From assembly GCF_002432125.1 (NCBI RefSeq), contig NZ_DJFS01000065.1:1-10973 (forward strand): a DNA stretch of 10,973 nucleotides, in the 5' to 3' direction. The position numbers and the translations under genes were made by a program. Positions within the stretch are counted from its first letter, which is position 1, and each line of letters starts with the position of its first letter. Source of the stretch: Brevundimonas sp. UBA5866. Its GTDB lineage: Bacteria; Pseudomonadota; Alphaproteobacteria; Caulobacterales; Caulobacteraceae. The notes beneath the pieces were generated by a model, which saw only the letters and a list, made by a program, of their open reading frames with translations, searched no databases and was not told the DNA's origin. Shown here one piece after another: positions 6,338-10,973 of the stretch.

Positions 6338-7803
6338 TCCGCCATCCGATCCGCGCCCTTTACGACAACCTGCCACAAAAGGCCGCGCGGCCCGCTGTCA
6401 CGGACGGCGAACGCAGGCTGAGCCACGCTGAACTGGTCGCCGCTGTAGAGCGGCGTGCCGCCGACCTCATGGCGCGGGGGATCAAGGCGGGGGACCGCAT
6501 CGGCCTGTGTGCCCATAACAGCATCGACCATGTCTGCGCCTATCTGGCGATACTGCGGGCCGGAGCGGTGTGGGTTCCGCTCAATCCGCGCAACGGACTG
6601 TCGTTGAACCAGCAGTTTCAGGCACGGGCGAAACTGGTGCTGACGCTCCATGACCGCTCATCGACCCAACAGGTGGACCTCTCCGGCCCGTCCCTCGGTC
6701 TGGACGACTGGCAGGCGACAGGTGCTGCGGCCCTGCCGGACATAGAGGATGATCCCGACGCCGTTTTCGCCATCAAATTCACCGGCGGATCGACCGGTAT
6801 TCCCAAGGGGGTGGTGCAGAGCGTTCGTAGCGGTGCGGCGGCGCTGGCCTCCTTGCGGGCCTTCTATCGTTTCGGCGCAGACGACCTCAATCTGGCGGTC
6901 GCGCCGCTGACGCATGGCGCGTCGCACTATATCCTGCCGGTACTGGCGGCGGGGGGCTGTCACCACCTGCTGTCCAAGCCGGATCGGGCGGACATTCTGC
7001 AGGCGCTGAAAGCGGGTGTGACCTGTGCCTTCATGCCACCGACGCTGATCTATCTGCTGATGGAAGAGGCGGCGTTTAAGCCATCGGACCTTCCCGGCCT
7101 TCGGCATCTGACCTATTCCGCCGCCCCCATGCCGCCCCCGCGTATCGCACAGGCCATCACGCGTTTCGGCCCTGTGCTGTCGACCCTCTACGGCCAGACC
7201 GAAGCGCCGATGGCCATTGCCGGACTGTCGCCCGCCGACATGCAGGACGAAGCCCTTCGGGCCAGTGTGGGCAAGGTATTTTCCGGCATCGACATCGCCT
7301 TCCTTGGCGACGACGGCGTGATCCAAAGCCAAACCGGTCAAGGCGAGATTCTGGTGCGCGGCGATCTGTGCGCCACTGTCTATCTGGATGATCCCGAACA
7401 GACCGCGGCCGCACGCATCGACGGCTGGCTGCGCACAGGCGATGTGGGACGGCGCGGTGCCGACGGGCATCTGTATCTACTGGGCCGCGCCAAGGAGATG
7501 ATCATCTCGGGCGGCTACAACATCTATCCCGCAGAGGTGGAAGCGGCCCTGTGCGCCCATCCCGCCGTCAAGGAAGCCTGTGCATTCGGACTGGAAGACG
7601 GGTTGTGGGGCGAGCGGCTGGAGGCCGTGGTTGCGCTCAGGAAAGAGGCCGATACGGCCACGCTCTGCGACTTTGTGCGACATCGCCTGGGCGCGGTGCG
7701 TACACCGAAAGTCATCCATATCGTTCCCGCCCTGCCCCGCAACCCTGTCGGCAAGGTGGTGCGGGGCGAGGTGCTCACAATGATCCAGACGGCGATCCAA
7801 TGA
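6334..7803 (+). CDS. Acyl-CoA ligase / AMP-binding enzyme (first of two)
   Basis: Class I adenylate-forming enzyme that activates a carboxylic acid with ATP and loads it on CoA. The 489-residue length is at the short end of the family. Motifs in order: P-loop KFTGGSTGIPKG (148-159, with GGSTG where GTTG is common), YSAAPM (261-266), A5 motif YGQTEAP (286-292), WLRTGD with Asp370, the hinge region LLGRAKEMIISGGYNIYP (382-399), and the catalytic Lys474 in NPVGK. All residues needed for adenylation and thioester formation seem present. The A5 motif and the small residues near the acid pocket do not let me name the acid; aromatic or medium-chain acids are both possible. GGAG at 6322-6325 sits 8 bases before the ATG, which overlaps the previous stop by 4 bp. 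The second ligase follows after 37 bp. Confidence 0.93.
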   Translation: MIRHPIRALYDNLPQKAARPAVTDGERRLSHAELVAAVERRAADLMARGIKAGDRIGLCAHNSIDHVCAYLAILRAGAVWVPLNPRNGLSLNQQFQARAKLVLTLHDRSSTQQVDLSGPSLGLDDWQATGAAALPDIEDDPDAVFAIKFTGGSTGIPKGVVQSVRSGAAALASLRAFYRFGADDLNLAVAPLTHGASHYILPVLAAGGCHHLLSKPDRADILQALKAGVTCAFMPPTLIYLLMEEAAFKPSDLPGLRHLTYSAAPMPPPRIAQAITRFGPVLSTLYGQTEAPMAIAGLSPADMQDEALRASVGKVFSGIDIAFLGDDGVIQSQTGQGEILVRGDLCATVYLDDPEQTAAARIDGWLRTGDVGRRGADGHLYLLGRAKEMIISGGYNIYPAEVEAALCAHPAVKEACAFGLEDGLWGERLEAVVALRKEADTATLCDFVRHRLGAVRTPKVIHIVPALPRNPVGKVVRGEVLTMIQTAIQ

Positions 7804-7826
7804 CCGCTGGGCAAAAAATCGAACCA

Positions 7827-7836
7827 GGGAGAAGGC
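7827..7836 (+). promoter_or_regulatory. Ribosome binding site of the second ligase gene
   Basis: AGGGAGAAGG lies just upstream of the ATG at 7841, in the 37-bp spacer that follows the first ligase. It is close to the ideal anti-16S sequence and decides the start. The next in-frame Met is far inside the protein. Confidence 0.65.
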
Positions 7837-7840
7837 GGCG

Positions 7841-9559
7841 ATGATTATAGTGCCGGAAGAGCGGATCAACGCATTCAAGGCCAAGGGATGGTGGGGCGAC
7901 ACCACGCTGGATGATCTGTTCCGCAAACATGTGGCGGCCAAACCCGAAGAGACCGCCGTGGTCGATCCCGTCAATCGTGAAGCGATCATAGGCGGTTCCC
8001 CTGCCCGTCTGACATGGGCCCAGGCCGACAGCCGGGTCGACCGCTATGTCGCCGCCCTGACGGCTCTGGATCTGGGCAAGGACGATATCGTGGCCTTACA
8101 GTTGCCCAATGTGGTCGAGCAGTGCCTGCTTTATGCCGCCTGTATCCGGCTGGGCATCGTCATCACGCCCGCGCCCGTCCAGTATCGCGAGCATGAGCTG
8201 ACCTCGATCATCAACCGCACAGATGCCAAGGCGATCATCACCGCCGCCCGCATCGGCAAGCACGAGCATGCGGCCATGATGATGGGCGTAAAGGCGGCGG
8301 CACCGACCCTTGAGCATGTGCTCGTCGTGGGCGGCAATGCGCCCGACGGCACGCTCGATCTTGACCGGCTGGCCGATGATCAGGACAGCGAGGCTCTGGC
8401 CGCCGGGCAGCAGGCCGCCATCGCCGCCGACATCTGTGCCGACGATGTGGTGACCATCTGCTGGACCTCCGGCACCGAGGCCCAGCCCAAGGGCGTACCG
8501 CGCAGCCACAATGAATGGATCATCATGGGTCTTGGCGTCAGCGACGCCGCTGATCTGCAGGACGGGGCCGTTCTGCTGAACCCGTTCCCGATGGTGAACA
8601 TGGCGGGCATTTCAACCAGCTATGTCTCGTGGCTGATCCTCGGCGGTCGCCTGATCCAGCACCAGCCGTTCGACCTGCCGGTCTTCCTGCAGCAGATCCG
8701 CGAGGAGAAGATCGACTACACCGTCGCCCCGCCCGCCGTGCTCAACCTTCTGCTTCAGAACGAGCAACTGTTGGCGGGCATCGATTTCCAGCGTCTGCGC
8801 TCGATCGGTTCCGGCTCGGCCCCGCTGTCGGAATGGATGGTGCGAACCTTCTTCGAGAAATACGGCGTCCAGATCGTCAACTATTTCGGCTCCAACGAAG
8901 GTGCCTCCTTCCCCAGCGCCCAGAAGGATGTGCCGGACGCCGCCGAACGCGCTGCCCTGTTCCCGCGTCTGGGGCCGGGCTTCAAATGGAAGGCCATCCT
9001 GCATGACCGCATCCAGACTCGGCTTGTCGATCCCGATACGGAAGAAGAGATCACCGAAGCCGGTATAACCGGCGAGCTGAGGGTTAAGGGCGCGACCGTC
9101 TTTTCAGGCTATTGGCGTGCGCCCGATATCAACGCCCGCGCCTTTGACGCCGACGGCTGGTTCAAGACCGGCGACCTGTTCGAAATCGCGGGTGACCGCA
9201 AGCAGTTCTATCGCTTCGTCGGTCGCCTGAAAGACGTCATCATTCGCGGCGGCATGAACATCTCATCCGAAGAGATCGAGGGCCACCTTCAGGGCCACCC
9301 GGCTGTCGCCGATGTCGCCGTGGTGGGGGCACCGGATCAAAATCTGGGCGAGCGCCTGTGTGCCTTTGTGGTGTTCAAACCGGACCAAAGTGCCGACATG
9401 GCCGAGATCAACCGCTTCCTGACCCAGGAAAAACAGGTCGCCATCTACAAGCAGATCGAGCGTCTGGAGGTGGCCGAGGTTTTGCCGCGCAATCCCGTCG
9501 GCAAAATCCTTAAGCGCGACCTGAGGCAACAACTGTCCGAAGCGACGGGAGCCAACTGA
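7841..9559 (+). CDS. Acyl-CoA ligase / AMP-binding enzyme (second of two)
   Basis: Second adenylate-forming acid:CoA ligase, 572 residues, clearly not a recent duplicate of the first: length and core motifs differ. The P-loop reads WTSGTEAQPKGVPRSHN (208-224), with Glu-Ala in place of the usual Thr-Gly. The A5 motif is YFGSNEGA (348-355) instead of YGxTE. Further motifs are GWFKTGD (439-445), FVGRLKDVIIRGGMNISSEE (459-478) and the catalytic Lys555 in RNPVGK. I recognise this P-loop variant as belonging to a branch that includes cyclohexanecarboxylate- and fatty-acid-CoA ligase-like proteins, but the substrate is not determined. An N-terminal stretch of about 20 residues (VPEERINAFKAKGWWGD) precedes the domain and is usual for this branch. 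The two ligases could activate the two products of one alkene cleavage (inference). The next gene starts 2 bp after its stop. Confidence 0.93.
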   Translation: MIIVPEERINAFKAKGWWGDTTLDDLFRKHVAAKPEETAVVDPVNREAIIGGSPARLTWAQADSRVDRYVAALTALDLGKDDIVALQLPNVVEQCLLYAACIRLGIVITPAPVQYREHELTSIINRTDAKAIITAARIGKHEHAAMMMGVKAAAPTLEHVLVVGGNAPDGTLDLDRLADDQDSEALAAGQQAAIAADICADDVVTICWTSGTEAQPKGVPRSHNEWIIMGLGVSDAADLQDGAVLLNPFPMVNMAGISTSYVSWLILGGRLIQHQPFDLPVFLQQIREEKIDYTVAPPAVLNLLLQNEQLLAGIDFQRLRSIGSGSAPLSEWMVRTFFEKYGVQIVNYFGSNEGASFPSAQKDVPDAAERAALFPRLGPGFKWKAILHDRIQTRLVDPDTEEEITEAGITGELRVKGATVFSGYWRAPDINARAFDADGWFKTGDLFEIAGDRKQFYRFVGRLKDVIIRGGMNISSEEIEGHLQGHPAVADVAVVGAPDQNLGERLCAFVVFKPDQSADMAEINRFLTQEKQVAIYKQIERLEVAEVLPRNPVGKILKRDLRQQLSEATGAN

Positions 9560-9561
9560 CC

Positions 9562-10509
9562 ATGCCACCGTCCCTCCCCTTCAAAATGCGCCTTCCCGTC
9601 ATTTCGGCCCCGATGTTTCTCGTGTCTGGCCCGGAACTTGTGATTGCCGCCTGTAAGGCCGGCATTGGCGGGGCCTTCCCTACCCCCAACTGCCGCACCC
9701 CAGCCGACCTCGACAGCTGGATGGGCCAAATCACCGACGCCCTTTCGCCCACTGACGGTCCGTGGGTCGCCAATCTGATCACCCACTCGACCAACAGCCG
9801 TCTGAAAGACGATCTGGCGCTGGTGGCGGAATACAAGCCGCCCATCGTCATCACGGCCCTGGGTTCCCCAAAGCCGGTGATGGAGACGGTCAAATCCTAT
9901 GGCGGACTGGTCTTTGCCGACGTGGTGAACATGGCACTGGCCCGCAAGGCGGCCGATGCGGGCGTCGATGGCATGGCCTGTATCAGCGCCGGAGCGGGAG
10001 GACACACCGGCCACCTCAGCCCCTTTGCCTTCATCTCGGCCCTGCGTCAGTTCTTTGACGGCTATATCGCGGTCGGAGGCGGTATTGCCGACGGCACGGG
10101 CGTGGCCGGTGCTATCGCCGCCGGTGCCGATCTTGTCTACATGGGCACCCGGTTTCTGGCCGCCAGCGAAAGCCGCGCGCAGGATGCCTATAAGAACATG
10201 GTGGTCGATTGCGGTCCCGACGACCTTATCGTTTCCCCTGCGATTACCGGCACCAATGCCTCCTGGTTGATCCCCAGCCTGATCGCGGCAGGGCTCGATC
10301 CGAAGGCGCTGGATACGCCGGTCACGCGCGACTATTCCGGCGACGCCGCACACAAACGGTGGAAGGATATCTGGGCGGCGGGACAGGGCCTTCAAACCAT
10401 CGATTCCGTCATGCCGACGCGCCAGATCGTGGACCGTCTCGAGGCAGAATACTGGACGGCCATCGACCGCTTTTCCGCACGCACCCGCAATATGGAGATG
10501 GCGTCTTGA
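9562..10509 (+). CDS. Nitronate monooxygenase-family FMN protein (possibly IpdC-like)
   Basis: TIM-barrel flavoprotein of the 2-nitropropane dioxygenase / nitronate monooxygenase family, 315 residues. N-terminal RLPVISAPMFLVSGPELV (10-27) is the FMN-binding beta-strand segment. AGAGGHTGHLSPFAF (143-157) has the conserved His148. AVGGGIADG (170-178) and AGADLVYMGTRFLA (187-200) form the phosphate-binding region. The Mycobacterium protein IpdC (steroid C/D-ring degradation) belongs to the same annotation class and acts on a CoA thioester, not on nitronates. In this operon of CoA ligases and thiolases, a redox role on an acyl-CoA is at least as likely as nitronate oxidation (inference). GGGAG at 9547-9551 serves as RBS, and the gene starts 2 bp after the ligase. 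Its stop overlaps the TTG start of the following gene (TTGA). Confidence 0.9.
   Translation: MPPSLPFKMRLPVISAPMFLVSGPELVIAACKAGIGGAFPTPNCRTPADLDSWMGQITDALSPTDGPWVANLITHSTNSRLKDDLALVAEYKPPIVITALGSPKPVMETVKSYGGLVFADVVNMALARKAADAGVDGMACISAGAGGHTGHLSPFAFISALRQFFDGYIAVGGGIADGTGVAGAIAAGADLVYMGTRFLAASESRAQDAYKNMVVDCGPDDLIVSPAITGTNASWLIPSLIAAGLDPKALDTPVTRDYSGDAAHKRWKDIWAAGQGLQTIDSVMPTRQIVDRLEAEYWTAIDRFSARTRNMEMAS
10494..10497 (+). promoter_or_regulatory. Ribosome binding site supporting a TTG start
   Basis: GGAG at 10494-10497 is 8 bases before the TTG at 10506. No ATG or GTG in the same frame lies nearby; the ATG at 10516 is in another frame. This makes TTG the best start for the thioesterase gene. 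Confidence 0.5.
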
Positions 10510-10973
10510 GCGGTCATGTTGTTGCCCCGCCAGCCTTTGAACTGGATACCAGCCAAAGCGGTCTGGAACTGGCCCGCAAATGGATCGCAACCCGCACGCC
10601 CGGTGGCTTCGTCGACCGTATCGCCGCCCGGCCAATAGAAGTGGATCGCGGCTTCATGCGTATGGTCTGCGATATTGACGCCGGCCATTCCAACTTTGTC
10701 GGACTGGTTCATGGGGGACTGTCCAGCGCCCTCGTCGATCTGGTTTGCGGCGGGGCTGCTATGACCCTGCTTCAGCCCGGCCAGTTCCTACTCTCCACGG
10801 ACCTGCACATGCGCTTTCTCAATGGCGCGCCGATAAGCTGCCAGCATCTCTATGCCGAGGGCCGCGCCAGCTTCAGCGATGACCGCAAGGTTGTCAGCGA
10901 GGCGCGGATTTCGCTGGAAGACAGAACCGTCGTGGCCTTGGGCACTGCGCTGATCGCGATCCGCAGTCGGGGC
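10506..10973 (+). CDS. PaaI-like hotdog-fold acyl-CoA thioesterase, 3' end outside the window
   Basis: The reading frame stays open from a TTG at 10506 to the window end (156 codons, no stop). It encodes a hotdog thioesterase of the PaaI type, which hydrolyses acyl- or aryl-CoA to free acid and CoA. The core is HSNFVGLVHGGLSSALVD (61-78). Asn63, His69 and Asp78 have the same 6- and 9-residue spacing as the catalytic Asn, His and Asp that I recall for E. coli PaaI. LSTDLHMRFLNGAP (about 103-116) matches the second conserved strand. Residues 1-50 are a longer N-terminal arm than in E. coli PaaI. Few residues can be missing, because the fold is nearly complete at the edge. The start overlaps the flavoprotein stop by 4 bp, so it belongs to the same operon. 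A likely job is recovering CoA from dead-end thioesters or releasing a final acid. Confidence 0.88.
   Translation, partial: MSGHVVAPPAFELDTSQSGLELARKWIATRTPGGFVDRIAARPIEVDRGFMRMVCDIDAGHSNFVGLVHGGLSSALVDLVCGGAAMTLLQPGQFLLSTDLHMRFLNGAPISCQHLYAEGRASFSDDRKVVSEARISLEDRTVVALGTALIAIRSRG

Noticed and set aside
9445..10635. A 396-codon open frame on the - strand opposite the flavoprotein gene
   Set aside because: It spans three real gene junctions, has no domain signature and no ribosome binding context.

Overview
The window is a 10.97-kb stretch of GC-rich bacterial DNA (roughly 60-65% GC by eye). It is packed with nine protein genes, all on the + strand. I see no RNA genes, mobile elements, CRISPR arrays or long repeats. 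Codon use (strong GCC/CTG/GGC bias), short or overlapping junctions and the protein families suggest an alphaproteobacterium, most likely a sphingomonad-type degrader of aromatic or hydrophobic compounds. That assignment is an inference from style; no marker gene is present.

Layout: (1) the 3' part of a short-chain dehydrogenase/reductase, cut by the left edge (1-747). (2) An 88-bp gap, the largest non-coding stretch, holding a good ribosome binding site and possibly a weak promoter. (3) A carotenoid-oxygenase / lignostilbene-dioxygenase family enzyme (836-2296). (4) A FadI/HADHB-like thiolase lacking two usual catalytic residues (2306-3454). (5) A PaaN-type aldehyde dehydrogenase (3456-5114). 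(6) A second, SCP-x-like thiolase (5111-6337). (7) and (8) Two different acyl-CoA ligase-type adenylate-forming enzymes (6334-7803 and 7841-9559). (9) A nitronate-monooxygenase-family flavoprotein (9562-10509). (10) A PaaI-like hotdog thioesterase, cut by the right edge (10506-10973).

From the dioxygenase onward every junction is between a 4-bp overlap and a 37-bp gap, so 836-10973 looks like one operon. The SDR may be read from the same transcript. The gene set suggests a catabolic route: oxidative cleavage of a C=C bond to aldehydes (dioxygenase), oxidation of an aldehyde to an acid (PaaN-like ALDH), activation to CoA thioesters (two ligases), redox steps on the acyl chain or ring (SDR, flavoprotein), carbon-carbon cleavage (thiolases) and release of free acid and CoA (thioesterase). 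The substrate cannot be read from the sequence. A stilbenoid, phenylpropanoid or apocarotenoid-like alkene is the natural guess.

The most notable points are the pairing of an alkene-cleaving dioxygenase with a full set of CoA-dependent genes, a thiolase that keeps its nucleophilic Cys but has Met and Ala where the other two catalytic-loop residues normally sit, and an NMO-like protein that may act on CoA thioesters (as IpdC does) rather than on nitronates.
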